A stretch of DNA of 64,000 bases from Diploscapter coronatus. Its lineage: Eukaryota > Nematoda > Chromadorea > Rhabditida > Rhabditidae. The position numbers and the translations under genes are program-made. The DNA is taken from the NCBI GenBank assembly GCA_964036155.1, contig OZ038422.1:67231201-67295200 (forward strand), read 5' to 3'. The notes under the pieces are model-generated. The model did not search any database, had not been told where the DNA came from, and worked only from the letters and a program-made list of their open reading frames with translations. Shown one piece after another: positions 53,501-63,989 of this stretch (position 1 is its first letter; each line of letters begins with the position of its first letter).

Positions 53501-54030
53501 GGGATATTTCTGGAGACAAGTGAAAATTCAGCACCTAGGGAAATCATACATGAAATTGAAGGAAATTAAGTGTAGAAGATAATTAGACTAATTAGTATAT
53601 TCATTTATCACTTTTCGAGTCACTTAGTGGGGGGTGAATGCCATATTTTGCAGTCATATGTCGGTTTCATCAGAGAAAATCGATATAGCAGCCCAAAATG
53701 TCTTCGAACCTATCGAAACAGATATGCAATATTCAGAGTAGATACTGTAGATGGAATAGAAGCATAATTCGAACCTTTTGGGATATCATCAGAATCACTG
53801 CAGGACTTAGAGTTGGTCGATTTTTGAAAAATTTCGTATTTTTCTGCGAAAGAAGTCAAAAAGTGCCCCCTAGTACATACACACTTATTCAAAGGTGGCG
53901 AAAGTCTATTGATATACGGACTACAGATATCAGGGCATAACTGTAGACTATAGTTGAACTCTTTCAGATATGCTTTGGATCAGTGCAGGACCATGTAAGG
54001 GAGCATTGATGATGATAGAGCATTTTTGAG
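50564..54030. repeat. Interior of foldback element: repeated modules
   Basis: Contains an older inverted repeat (roughly 50564-51170 against 52030-52640). It also has five diverged copies of a module holding CCTTCCAGTATGTTGTG-like sequence (near 50970, 51300, 51640, 51860, 52190; the first three on one strand, the others reversed). Two further copies of the 500-700-bp terminal unit follow (52620-53330, 53330-54030). Short frames here are repeated with the modules and look non-coding. Confidence 0.8.
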
Positions 54031-55353
54031 TACATGAGTGAGCCCAGTGACTCCAGAGATGGATGTAATGGTCTATAGACTTCAGAAATAGTAAGACATG
54101 ACAGAATAGTTCATTTTGATAGGCGATTTTAGGTTCTATGACATACTTTTGGAATCACACCTCTCGAAAACCTCTATTTCTGTCAGATCTCATGAACTTT
54201 CTATAGTAATTCTAGGAGATCTTGTTGAAGACAAGTGGAAATTCAGTACCTGGGGAAATCATACATGAAATTGAAGGAAATTAAGCGTAGAATATAATTA
54301 GACTAATTACCATATCGATTTATCACTTTTTCGAATCATTCAGTGGGGGTAAATGTCATATTTTGCAGTCATATGTCAGTTTGATCCAGTCTTGGCCCCA
54401 TAACTCAACTAGGCATATCCGAATGGGGTAATCAAAGGCTGATATTTGGAGTACTAATATTACAGATGAAATACAGACCATGAACGACCATTTTCGGATA
54501 TGTTTTGGACTGCTACGGTCGCTCGAGTATGCCTATAGTGAACGTTTCATCATTTTTGAGTACATGAGTGAGCCCAGTGACTCCAGAGATGGATGTAATG
54601 GGCTATAGACTTCAGAAATAGTAAGACATGATAGAATAGTTCATTTTGGTAGGCGATTTGGGGATCTATGACATACTTTTGGAATCAGACATCTCAAAAA
54701 CCTCTATTTCTGTCAGATCCTATGAACTTCCTATAGTTAACTAGGGGATATTTCTGGAGACAAGTGAAAATTCAGCACCTAGGGAAATCATACATGAAAT
54801 TGAAGGAAATTAATAGTGGATGTAGAATATGCTAATTTCTGACTACTTATGAGTACTTTTCATTGGTTTCCGAGATTTTTATGCCTCGAAATAGCCGAAT
54901 TTGGCGAATGAACGAAATAAATACGCCTAAGTTTGCCCAGAATATTCAAAACGAATGATAAAACCTGAAATGATGAGTTGAAATGAAAAGGTTGTGAAAA
55001 AATTATAATCTCGAGTCTGTTGCCTGAATTACTGTACTGTGTGTTATGAGCCTGAAGCTAGTATCTGGGAGACTACGAACTTCCAGGCTACGAATTATCC
55101 AGGATAGAGCTACGAATTGCCTAGGCTGCCAAATAATGTAATTTTAGCTTGAGTAATGACCTAGATTACTGTATGTCTTATGTTTTCCTCATCCCGCGCG
55201 GTTTTTACATAAAAATAAAACTTTAGAGACTTTTAAAATATGTCATGCGGTTTCCAGATTTATGTCATGCGGTCTCCAGATTTATGTCATGCGGTTTCCT
55301 AATTTATGTCATGCGGTTTCATGTCTTAATGTCTTACGTGTCATGCGGTTTAC
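54031..55353 (-). repeat. Right terminal inverted repeat of foldback element
   Basis: Mirror of 49241-50563 at constant coordinate sum, so no insertions or deletions separate the arms. The first bases read on the minus strand (TAA) provide the stop codon that ends the interrupted env frame at 55350-55352. Confidence 0.95.
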
Positions 55354-58300
55354 AAGTTGCCATTATAAATCACCTGTAGTCGTCCATTCGGTCTAATTAA
55401 CTTGATCGTTGGTATTTTTTCTACTGATTTTAATACTTCGTAATCAGTGCCCATAACTGGTAATTGTTTCATAGGATCTTCCATCAGCTTAAATAAGTCC
55501 AAGCTTTTGCAAGTGCAACTAGCTAAATTCTGATTGATTGCACACATACATGTTTCATAATAATATGCATGCGTACCGTTTTTGTTGGTTTGTAGTGCAA
55601 TTTTATCATTTACTCCGTCTACTATTGACATCGTATCACTGTCTGGATCTTTTAGAAAGTGAGCATTCATAACTGAATGATGTCTCTGTTCCATAGAGAT
55701 GACTCTTACTTTCGCTATTGTCTGATTTTTCTTATCTTTGATCTCAAAACTATCACCTTCGGATATTAATGTTTCCATTTCTGATTCTTCCTCATCGTTC
55801 TCTGTTTTTCTTATCCAAGACTTGATCTTCACTGCCATTGATGATTCCCACGATCTACATCTGAATAGTTCAAAAATTTTATGGTTATTCTTTTTTGCGA
55901 ATGTCTTGTACGCCACACATGCTTGACTAAATGATAAACATCCACTACATATAAAGTTTCCACAGGTCTTTTGACAGTACGAGTATCCAACGTGATCGTT
56001 GGCTTCAATTAATCCTGAAATTTTTGCATGCTTTTCAAGCGTTTCACAGTTATTACCTTGGCACAATCCTTCTCCTGAGCAAAATCTTTTTGATTCTGAT
56101 GTTACTGTGCTGTTGAATGCGTACATAACAGCTCCCTTCTGACAAGTGAGTAGATTATATATCGCGTCTATTTCCAATCGTGCTACAATGTTGTTTCTCG
56201 ACACAGCTTTAATACATGATTTTCTTTGTAGCGGATTGATTGCAATTTCATTGATTGATCGTACACTGCAGCTATCTTCCTTGCAAATTTGTTCGTTATG
56301 CGTAATCGTGTATATTTCATCGCATCCGTATACATTGCTAATCATTGTCAAAATCAGTATTATCGATCCGAACCGAATCGGTTTCCATCCTCGTGATTCT
56401 ACTGATGATTTCAATGAACTTCTAGATCCTCTTCTACTCCATGATACTCGCTGATTCTTTAAAGAATCAACTGAATTCCTTCTTGTCAATGATCTACTTC
56501 TTCTTTCTTCGTTGTTTGGCTCCTTCAAAATCGATTTCAATTTCTGTTCCTTTTCTCTTAATGTTTCCAATTCAATGTCTTTTGATACCCTCCTATATCT
56601 AATTTGCGATTGTCTCTTTTCTCTTTTCCTTTGATAACTTCTCCATCCTTTCTTGATACAATCCCATAATATCGCTAATCCACATCCTAAATCACAGCAC
56701 AAAAATCTGCAAATTCTGCTCATTCTTGAATGACAACAACTTATTGTTGCCCATTTGACATTATTTCTGTATCTACAAGCCAAAATTGCAAAACTTATCA
56801 AACTACACATAATAACCACTAATATTGCAAATACAGTCTTATTGCACTGAGGGTTCATAATAACTTGCAAGCACAAGGAACAATCAATACTTAGGCAAAA
56901 TTCTTTTGGCGGGCATTTCGTTTGAATTATTTTAAATTCATCATCTATCATTCTTTTCCACCTTACTACATGATAATGCATAGTAACCGTTCCTGGAAAA
57001 ATTAACTCAGTTTTCGTATCTCCTTTAATATCATCAAAGCATACTTCTTCGGTACAAACTTGATAACTTGCTTGCTTTGCTGTATCATTATTGGCGCTCA
57101 GATCCCACAAGATTACTCCTGACTTTGTACATTCAATATAAATATGTTCTGTCTCGTCATGAAAATTCCATAATACATGCTCTTTATGTATTATGTTCTT
57201 TCTAGCTCTTCTTTCTTCTTTTGCTTCGTCTTCCTTCAGCTTTGCTTCCTTCTCTTCTGATGATTCCATTTTCTTCTGTTCTTCTCCACTTGATTCTCTC
57301 TCTCTTGTACCGACTCCTCGTCTTCCTTGACTTCTACTCTTCTTTTCTTCTTTGCTCAATCTCCACTGTTCTCTCATATCCTCTGGTAAAACTTCTTCCA
57401 AATCTTCTTTTTCCAATTCCTCTGTTTCTATTTCAATCTCTCCTTGATCATTCCACGCTAGTTCTTCTCCTTGCACTTTTTCCGTACCCTTTTTAGTTGG
57501 TACTACTGTCTTTTTTGTAGTTCCTACAATTCCTGGTCTTTTAGTCGTTTTCAATTGATTTTTCTTCTTCTCCTTTGTACTTTTTGCCGTTGTCGATATA
57601 TTTCTAGCTTGACTCTGTTCCTTGTCTGATGACACTGTCTCGTTCTTTGCATTATTTCCTTTTGGCTTTTTGACTTGCTGCTTCTCTTTCTTAGTTCCTG
57701 ACGCTTTGCTGCTTTCCTCGTTTTTCCTTATTGCTTCTTTCAAATCTGTACTCTCAAATCTGTATGTACCTTCTTGCTCTGTCATATTCTTTATTGCCGA
57801 TTGTAGATCGTTCATTCCAAACAAGAATTCTTGAGTTTCTGGGACTGTCATTGGTTTCTTGGTTATCAAGAATTCTCCTTCTCTCTGTGCCGAGGCAACA
57901 GGTATCATGAGTAGTCCCAATAGAATACACACTATCATCAAGAGTGATGATAGATTGAATCCTACTATCGCTCCTTTACTCCTTGTTTGATATCGATGTT
58001 GTGGGCTTTCTCTCTTCGATATTTCTTCCTTCTTCTTCTTGTTCAACTTGGTGCTCTTTTGATCCTGATTTTTTGCTTTTGTCTCTTGTTCTGTCTTTTG
58101 TCCCTTTCTTCTCGCTTCTTTTTCCTCTTTACTTTGTTCCTCTGGTCTAACTTCGAGCGGAATCAACAAATTGATGGTTCTACTAATGATATTCGTTGTC
58201 AAATCTTTCTTTCGCGGATCTGTGTTGAACACTCGCACCTTTGCTGATCTAATTTGATCATCCGTACCTTTTATTAATTCGACAATTCTTCCCAATTTCC

Positions 58301-61300
58301 ACTTTAATCTTTCACTTTTATCACTCTTTATCAACACTACTTCTCCACATTGAGGTATTCTTCTTGCATTTTCAGCTTTCTTCGGTAATCTGCTGTACTG
58401 GAAATTCTCATTCTCTGTCAAGTACAAATCCTGAAACATTTTCCAAAACCTTTCTAAATACTCTTGACATTCATTGAAGGCATTGATGACGTTTCTATAG
58501 CCTCCGTTTCTTTCTTTCATTTCCATCGATTGGAATTTTGGAGTTAGGAAATCACCTGGTCTTAACACAAATCCTCCGGTTTCAGGGTCATCCACGTATG
58601 TGAGAGGTCTTGAATTTACAACATTTGTGACTTCTACTACAACTGTTTCTAACATTGTTCTTGTCATGAATCGGTTCTGGATAGCATGAATTAACGCTTT
58701 CTTTGTAATACCGACAAGTCTCTCATAGCTGCCGCCTTGCCAGGGTGCAGCAGGGGTAATAAATCTCCATTTTATTCTCTTCTCCGTTATTTCTTGTTGC
58801 ACTCTATCGACCAAATATCCGTCTTCTGTCAAAATGTTCGCAACTTGTTTAAATGTTGGTGCATTATCACTCAAAAACATCGCTGGCGCTGCTCTTCTTC
58901 CGCTGAATCGTTTCAATGCTAGGATAAATTCTTCTGTGCTTAAATCCTTTACTACTTCCAAATGCACACAGCGCGTCGTCATACATACAAATAGTGCAAA
59001 CATTACTTTTGTATTTCTTTTATTCAAGTTCACTTGAATTGGTCCAAAGAAATCGACTCCTGTTGATTTGAATGGATATGATGATGTATCGATTCTGTCT
59101 TCTGGAAGCGGTGGCATTTCGGGGTACTTAAACGGATATCCATTTGTCATTCTACAAATTGTGCATTTCTTGATTACTTTCTTAACCGTAGCTCTCCATC
59201 TTTTCCCGGCATATTTGTCATATACTCCTGCTAACGTACTACTTATTCCTGCGTGAAACATTTTTTGATGGATACTCATTGCAATAACTTTTCCCAGACG
59301 AGAGTTAGGATAAATCACTACTCGACATTTATAAGTTTTCTTTTTACTGTATTCCAATCGTGTCCTGAGATATATTACTCCATCCTCACCTTTCCTATAC
59401 ATCGGTCTTTGCTCTTTAATATTGAATCTTCTTTGATGGAATCTATAAATCATTTTCTCTGCACTCTCAATTACTTCAGTTGTCACCTCAAGTTTCGTTG
59501 GCACTATTTCCAATTCTGGAATTCTCGACAACATAATACTTTTTCTTTCTTTAGGAAACTTTCTCGACATTTTCTTCATTGCTATCAAGGCATTTGCTGT
59601 TTGTCGGATAATCTTTTCGAAATTATTGGACCGTTTCATATTCGTAAGTGGACATTCTCCTAAATCCATTTCTCCTCCAACTACGAAACTCATTACCTTC
59701 TTGATTTCCTCCTCTTTTCCTATTTTTTCTTCCTTTTCATTTTCAATTTTCTTCACTTGAAAATGTCCATTTTGCTGTACCCATTCCTTGCTATCTCTCT
59801 CTAACCATTCTGGTCCATTTTTCCAATTTGACCTCCACAATAATTCCGATGTCCAAATGCCTTTTGTCAATTTATCTGCAGGATTTTCGTCTGTTCTTAC
59901 ATGTGCAAACACTACCCCTTGTCCTCCCTGTTCTTCGACTTCTTGAGCAATGTTTCTGATCTCTGATGTTCTGTTCTGTATGAATACCTGATTTTTAATA
60001 TCGTTCTTTATCCACGCTAATGCTATACTCGCATCTGAGAATAAGTATACTTTTCTCACTTTCATCTCCATTTCTTTCATTGCAAACTTAATCATTCGAG
60101 CTCCAAGCAGTATTGCCGTCAATTCCAATCTCGGAATCGTCAACTTCATGTCCACTGACGTTTGCTTTTTTGATGGTGCCAGTCGTTGCTTTGCGTATAC
60201 CATGTTCACTATTTTCTCTCTTCTTGTCTGGTTCACGTAATACATGACCGCTCCGTAAAGTTTATCACTCGCATCACAAAAAACGACCAAAAAATCCTCC
60301 TTTCTTGAATTTGATGCGAAATATCTTGGAAAACCATATTTCATTTGAATGATTTTTTCAACAAATTCGAAAAATTCTTTCGTGATTTCTTCATTCTGCA
60401 ACGCATCCCATTTATCATTTGTCTTGAATAGTTTTGGTAACAAAAGTTTGGCTTCGTTCATTAATGGTAATCCTATTCCCAGTGGATCAAATACTTTCGC
60501 TATAAACTGTACTATTTCTCTTCTTGTACACTGCCTTTTCTTTTGAATTGCCTTTGGCATTTTTATTTCCAGAACATCTTCTTCTAAATGCCATGCGTAT
60601 CCAAGCATTTTCTGAATACTGCCTTTTGCTCTGTCCACTTCAGGGATTCGTTTTACTTGTTCCAAATTCGAATGAAATTCTCTAATGTTCATCCTCATTC
60701 TCTGGAAGAACCATTTCACCTCGCCGTATGCCTCCATCACTTCATCCGAATGATCCAATCGCAAGTACAAATTATCTACGTAATTCATGTATTTAATTTC
60801 TCGTTCTAAATTCTGTGAAATTTCTATATTTTCAGCCGCATAAATAATTGACATCGAAAGTAAAAATGGACTACACGTCAATCCAAATGGAAGCTTCTTA
60901 AAACGCATATGTTTAATATTTCTTTCTGCTGTTGGATTCAATGGATCCTTGTACCAGAGAAATCGAACAAAATTTCTTTCACTCATCTGCAACGCTATCT
61001 GGTGGAATGCTTTTTCAACATCGCAAGCTAACACATGTTTAGCTTTTCTCGCTCTCAGAAGAATTCCGTTAATGTGCGGTAAAATAGTTGGACCTGAATG
61101 AAGGCAATCATTCAATGATGGTATTCCTCTTTTATGAGCCGATCCATCGTAAACTAATCTAATTTTGGTGGTACTCGAATCTGCTTTGATGATTGCTTGA
61201 AATGGCAAATAGTAAGCTCTGCCTGATCTCTCCTCTAATGGTACTTCTTCTATTATACCTGACTTCTCTTGTTCTTCAATAATTCTGACAATTTCTTCCC

Positions 61301-63989
61301 ATCGTTCTTTGTTCTTTTCCGATTTTGTGAATGCGAGAAATCTGAACCATGCTACTGCAAAATTATTCTTCAGCTTCTTTTTGATTTGATCTTTCCATAA
61401 CAGTTTAACCGATACTCTTCCGTCCTTTTCGATTCTTGCTGTTTCTTTGAAAGTTTCACAAAACTGTTCTTCACTCACATCTCTTTCTTCCTCGAATTTG
61501 ATTTGATCTACATCGAACATACGTTTCAAGGTGTCGTCATTTTCTGAATTTATTTCCTCTTCTTCTTTTTCACCTACCAATGAAAACTGATGGATATTTC
61601 TTTCACTTCTCTCAAATTCTGACTTTTGCTTGTAGATAAAGTTTCCAATTGACGTCTTCATGCACACTGATCCTGACGGCAACTCAATTAATTCTGTACC
61701 ATTTTTCATGATTTCCAAATATGGCTCGATTCCCAACAGCACTTTAGGTTCTGCTGTTCTTTGATCCCCTTTTACTATTACTCCATGCCTTTGCAAAATT
61801 TTTAGATCTTTTGTAGAACAGTCGGATCTCATCATACAAGGAGTTATCTCATCTGTAGTATAAGCTTTGACTCTAATTGATGGAAGTCTCTTCTTAGTTT
61901 TGACGTCATGAACCTGAACTTTGAAAACAACCATGTCACACTCCAATCTCTTCTCCATTCCTCCCATTCCTGAGATGTTCAATTTCACATTTTCTTCTAT
62001 AACTCGCAGCTTCATTTCTTTAGCAAGCCTCTTACTGATAAAGCTATAGTTACTACCGCAATCTACAAAAACTTCAGCGATCATTATCTTTGGTTCTTTA
62101 TCATGCATCAAGCGTGTTCTACAAATAAGCAAATTGCTAGGTCCATCAGCTTCTACTAAATTTGTTCTAGCTATGCGAACTCTCCTTTCCCTCGGAGTAC
62201 TTTCCCGACTGTTCTCTCGACCATTTCTTTCTCTGGAATTTGATCTAGTTCTAGGTACGCCATAATTTGTTCTTCTTTCTGTTGAGCGTGATCTCTGTCT
62301 GTCTTCCGCTCTTGAGTGTGATCTTGATTTTGATCTTGACTGCTCATTCCTTTGATTTCGATTGGGTGATGTATAGTTTCTGAATCTGTCATTTCTTTTC
62401 GGCGATCTCGAAAATTGACGGTTATCTCTTGGTCTGAAATTCGATCTTCCGTTGTATCTATTTTGATATCGTTCCCTATCACGTGGTCTGTTTGGTGATC
62501 TTCTGTAATAATCTGTTCTTCCGTCTTCATTTGCCTTTTTCCAGCACAATGAGCTATGGTGCTTTCCTTTGCACACAATGCATGGTCGACTTCTGCATGC
62601 GTTCACATTATGCCCTTGTTGGAGACAATTGTAGCAGAGTTTTTTCTCTCGAACTGTTTCTCTTCTTTCCTCGATGGACTGAACCTTTCTACAATCTTGA
62701 CTTCGATGATTTGCTCTTCCGCAAAAGTGACATTTCTTCAAAATCGAACTTTGCTCCTGTTTCACTGTCATAAACACCGCACTCGTTTTTTGTGTAGAAA
62801 CATTTTCTAGGTCCTCCATCATTAAAATATAATCCTCGATTACTTCTAATAATTCTCTCATGTCCTTTATCATCCTGCCTCCTTTGCTGATCTCCATTCT
62901 GGCAATATGCTCTAGCACCTCCTTCGGGAACTTATATTTTATCTCATTCAAATAAGTTCTGGTATCGACATTTTCTCCCGTCCTCGCAATTTGATTTATA
63001 AGCATTGATACTTGATTATGCATCGATCTCATTTCAGTTACCGTCTCTCTTTTTAACTTAGTTCGTTTCAATTGCTCATACAGACTTCGGAGGAATCTGT
63101 TAGGGTCCTGGAACCTCTTCATCATGCTGTTTATCGCTTCTTCGTATCCAGTTCCGTCAGTCGGATATTTCATAAGCTCTTCCTTCCACCGCCCCTTGCT
63201 ATAGTGCAGAAGAGCGGCGAATTTTTGCATATTATCAATATGCGGATTTTCATGATAGATTCCTCGAAATTGCGCCCAAAAGGACGCCCAATTGTGTAAT
63301 TCACCATCGAAGGTTATTATTTCGATAAAATTCTGTATAGGTAATCTCATGCTCATCCACGGATCGATTTGTGGATTCCTCGTTGTCATATTCGATGTTA
63401 TGTTTTCTCTGGGTGTCCTCGGACTTGTAATTGCCATTGTTCTTAATGCCTCGTTTAATCTGAATTCTTCATCCTGTCTTCCTTCCATTTGCACACTTCC
63501 TTGTCCACCTTCATCTTTCATCTCTCTTTGCCACGGACTCTTTTCTTCTGTCTCTTGAAACTCGATCAAATTGTAGTCAATTGGTGGTAATTTGTTCATT
63601 CCTTTCATTTCCGTCAGTTTGTCTAATTTTTCTATAACTTCAGCAAATTTCATAAACAATGTAACCGTTTTCTTCACGTATTCGTCGAATTGCTTTTCAC
63701 TCTCCATTACATAATCTCTCCATTCGTCGTACTTTCTCAATCGAGCTTGCGGTTTTTTAATCAAAATTTCGTTCGCTTCTTCAATTCTTACCCTCATGTC
63801 TTTCAATATCCCTTTAAACAGCGTTACCAATGATTTTATGCTCACATGATCCTTTTTGATCTCTTCTTCTGGCTGGGTAAATGTCGAATAATCTTTTCCC
63901 TCCTTAAAGTCCTTTTCCGCTTTCTTATACGCCTCCTCCCAGATCTGACTTTGACTTGACCATATTAGTTTGAACCTTTCGTAATTCAT
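55350..63989 (-). CDS. BEL/Pao gag-pol-env polyprotein, env truncated by insertion
   Basis: One uninterrupted frame of 2879 codons from ATG 63989. In order: coiled gag; CX2CX4HX4C zinc knuckles (near residue 420, CHFCGRANHRSQDC and CYNCLQQGHNVNAC, plus a third Cys-His cluster); an Arg/Ser-rich stretch (about 490-620); aspartic protease with VDCGSNYSF; reverse transcriptase with YVDN in place of the usual YVDD (near 1068); RNase H (FCDASDKLYG, LELTAILLGARM); integrase with HHCC zinc site and DDE residues (VDFFGP, LSDNAPTF, GGSYERL, about 1645-1755); then env (from about 1990) with an internal signal peptide-like segment (SSLLMIVCILLGLLMIPVAS), a second hydrophobic run and a Cys-rich phlebovirus-like glycoprotein. 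The frame ends on a TAA supplied by the inserted foldback element. The 5' LTR lies beyond the window. Confidence 0.95.
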   Translation of the reverse strand: MNYERFKLIWSSQSQIWEEAYKKAEKDFKEGKDYSTFTQPEEEIKKDHVSIKSLVTLFKGILKDMRVRIEEANEILIKKPQARLRKYDEWRDYVMESEKQFDEYVKKTVTLFMKFAEVIEKLDKLTEMKGMNKLPPIDYNLIEFQETEEKSPWQREMKDEGGQGSVQMEGRQDEEFRLNEALRTMAITSPRTPRENITSNMTTRNPQIDPWMSMRLPIQNFIEIITFDGELHNWASFWAQFRGIYHENPHIDNMQKFAALLHYSKGRWKEELMKYPTDGTGYEEAINSMMKRFQDPNRFLRSLYEQLKRTKLKRETVTEMRSMHNQVSMLINQIARTGENVDTRTYLNEIKYKFPKEVLEHIARMEISKGGRMIKDMRELLEVIEDYILMMEDLENVSTQKTSAVFMTVKQEQSSILKKCHFCGRANHRSQDCRKVQSIEERRETVREKKLCYNCLQQGHNVNACRSRPCIVCKGKHHSSLCWKKANEDGRTDYYRRSPNRPRDRERYQNRYNGRSNFRPRDNRQFSRSPKRNDRFRNYTSPNRNQRNEQSRSKSRSHSRAEDRQRSRSTERRTNYGVPRTRSNSRERNGRENSRESTPRERRVRIARTNLVEADGPSNLLICRTRLMHDKEPKIMIAEVFVDCGSNYSFISKRLAKEMKLRVIEENVKLNISGMGGMEKRLECDMVVFKVQVHDVKTKKRLPSIRVKAYTTDEITPCMMRSDCSTKDLKILQRHGVIVKGDQRTAEPKVLLGIEPYLEIMKNGTELIELPSGSVCMKTSIGNFIYKQKSEFERSERNIHQFSLVGEKEEEEINSENDDTLKRMFDVDQIKFEEERDVSEEQFCETFKETARIEKDGRVSVKLLWKDQIKKKLKNNFAVAWFRFLAFTKSEKNKERWEEIVRIIEEQEKSGIIEEVPLEERSGRAYYLPFQAIIKADSSTTKIRLVYDGSAHKRGIPSLNDCLHSGPTILPHINGILLRARKAKHVLACDVEKAFHQIALQMSERNFVRFLWYKDPLNPTAERNIKHMRFKKLPFGLTCSPFLLSMSIIYAAENIEISQNLEREIKYMNYVDNLYLRLDHSDEVMEAYGEVKWFFQRMRMNIREFHSNLEQVKRIPEVDRAKGSIQKMLGYAWHLEEDVLEIKMPKAIQKKRQCTRREIVQFIAKVFDPLGIGLPLMNEAKLLLPKLFKTNDKWDALQNEEITKEFFEFVEKIIQMKYGFPRYFASNSRKEDFLVVFCDASDKLYGAVMYYVNQTRREKIVNMVYAKQRLAPSKKQTSVDMKLTIPRLELTAILLGARMIKFAMKEMEMKVRKVYLFSDASIALAWIKNDIKNQVFIQNRTSEIRNIAQEVEEQGGQGVVFAHVRTDENPADKLTKGIWTSELLWRSNWKNGPEWLERDSKEWVQQNGHFQVKKIENEKEEKIGKEEEIKKVMSFVVGGEMDLGECPLTNMKRSNNFEKIIRQTANALIAMKKMSRKFPKERKSIMLSRIPELEIVPTKLEVTTEVIESAEKMIYRFHQRRFNIKEQRPMYRKGEDGVIYLRTRLEYSKKKTYKCRVVIYPNSRLGKVIAMSIHQKMFHAGISSTLAGVYDKYAGKRWRATVKKVIKKCTICRMTNGYPFKYPEMPPLPEDRIDTSSYPFKSTGVDFFGPIQVNLNKRNTKVMFALFVCMTTRCVHLEVVKDLSTEEFILALKRFSGRRAAPAMFLSDNAPTFKQVANILTEDGYLVDRVQQEITEKRIKWRFITPAAPWQGGSYERLVGITKKALIHAIQNRFMTRTMLETVVVEVTNVVNSRPLTYVDDPETGGFVLRPGDFLTPKFQSMEMKERNGGYRNVINAFNECQEYLERFWKMFQDLYLTENENFQYSRLPKKAENARRIPQCGEVVLIKSDKSERLKWKLGRIVELIKGTDDQIRSAKVRVFNTDPRKKDLTTNIISRTINLLIPLEVRPEEQSKEEKEARRKGQKTEQETKAKNQDQKSTKLNKKKKEEISKRESPQHRYQTRSKGAIVGFNLSSLLMIVCILLGLLMIPVASAQREGEFLITKKPMTVPETQEFLFGMNDLQSAIKNMTEQEGTYRFESTDLKEAIRKNEESSKASGTKKEKQQVKKPKGNNAKNETVSSDKEQSQARNISTTAKSTKEKKKNQLKTTKRPGIVGTTKKTVVPTKKGTEKVQGEELAWNDQGEIEIETEELEKEDLEEVLPEDMREQWRLSKEEKKSRSQGRRGVGTRERESSGEEQKKMESSEEKEAKLKEDEAKEERRARKNIIHKEHVLWNFHDETEHIYIECTKSGVILWDLSANNDTAKQASYQVCTEEVCFDDIKGDTKTELIFPGTVTMHYHVVRWKRMIDDEFKIIQTKCPPKEFCLSIDCSLCLQVIMNPQCNKTVFAILVVIMCSLISFAILACRYRNNVKWATISCCHSRMSRICRFLCCDLGCGLAILWDCIKKGWRSYQRKREKRQSQIRYRRVSKDIELETLREKEQKLKSILKEPNNEERRSRSLTRRNSVDSLKNQRVSWSRRGSRSSLKSSVESRGWKPIRFGSIILILTMISNVYGCDEIYTITHNEQICKEDSCSVRSINEIAINPLQRKSCIKAVSRNNIVARLEIDAIYNLLTCQKGAVMYAFNSTVTSESKRFCSGEGLCQGNNCETLEKHAKISGLIEANDHVGYSYCQKTCGNFICSGCLSFSQACVAYKTFAKKNNHKIFELFRCRSWESSMAVKIKSWIRKTENDEEESEMETLISEGDSFEIKDKKNQTIAKVRVISMEQRHHSVMNAHFLKDPDSDTMSIVDGVNDKIALQTNKNGTHAYYYETCMCAINQNLASCTCKSLDLFKLMEDPMKQLPVMGTDYEVLKSVEKIPTIKLIRPNGRLQVIYNGNL

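Larger units (their letters stand above)
49241..55353. mobile_element. 6.1-kb foldback element of nested palindromes
   Basis: Terminal inverted repeats of 1323 bp (49241-50563 and 54031-55353) pair without indels and almost without mismatches. Ends read GTAAACCGCATGACACG. Just inside each end are five copies of ACCGCATGACA at about 22-32-bp spacing. Between the arms lies a second, more diverged palindrome (about 50560-52640, centre near 51700) built from repeated modules, and further repeat units at 52620-54030. A marker motif (GAGCCCAGTGACTCCAGAG) occurs four times on + and twice on -. No transposase or other convincing gene is present. The insertion splits the env frame of the retroelement. 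No clear target duplication. Confidence 0.92.

Noticed and set aside
62171..62578. 135-codon minus-strand frame within gag
   Set aside because: Alternative frame of the Arg/Ser-rich gag region; low-complexity shadow.
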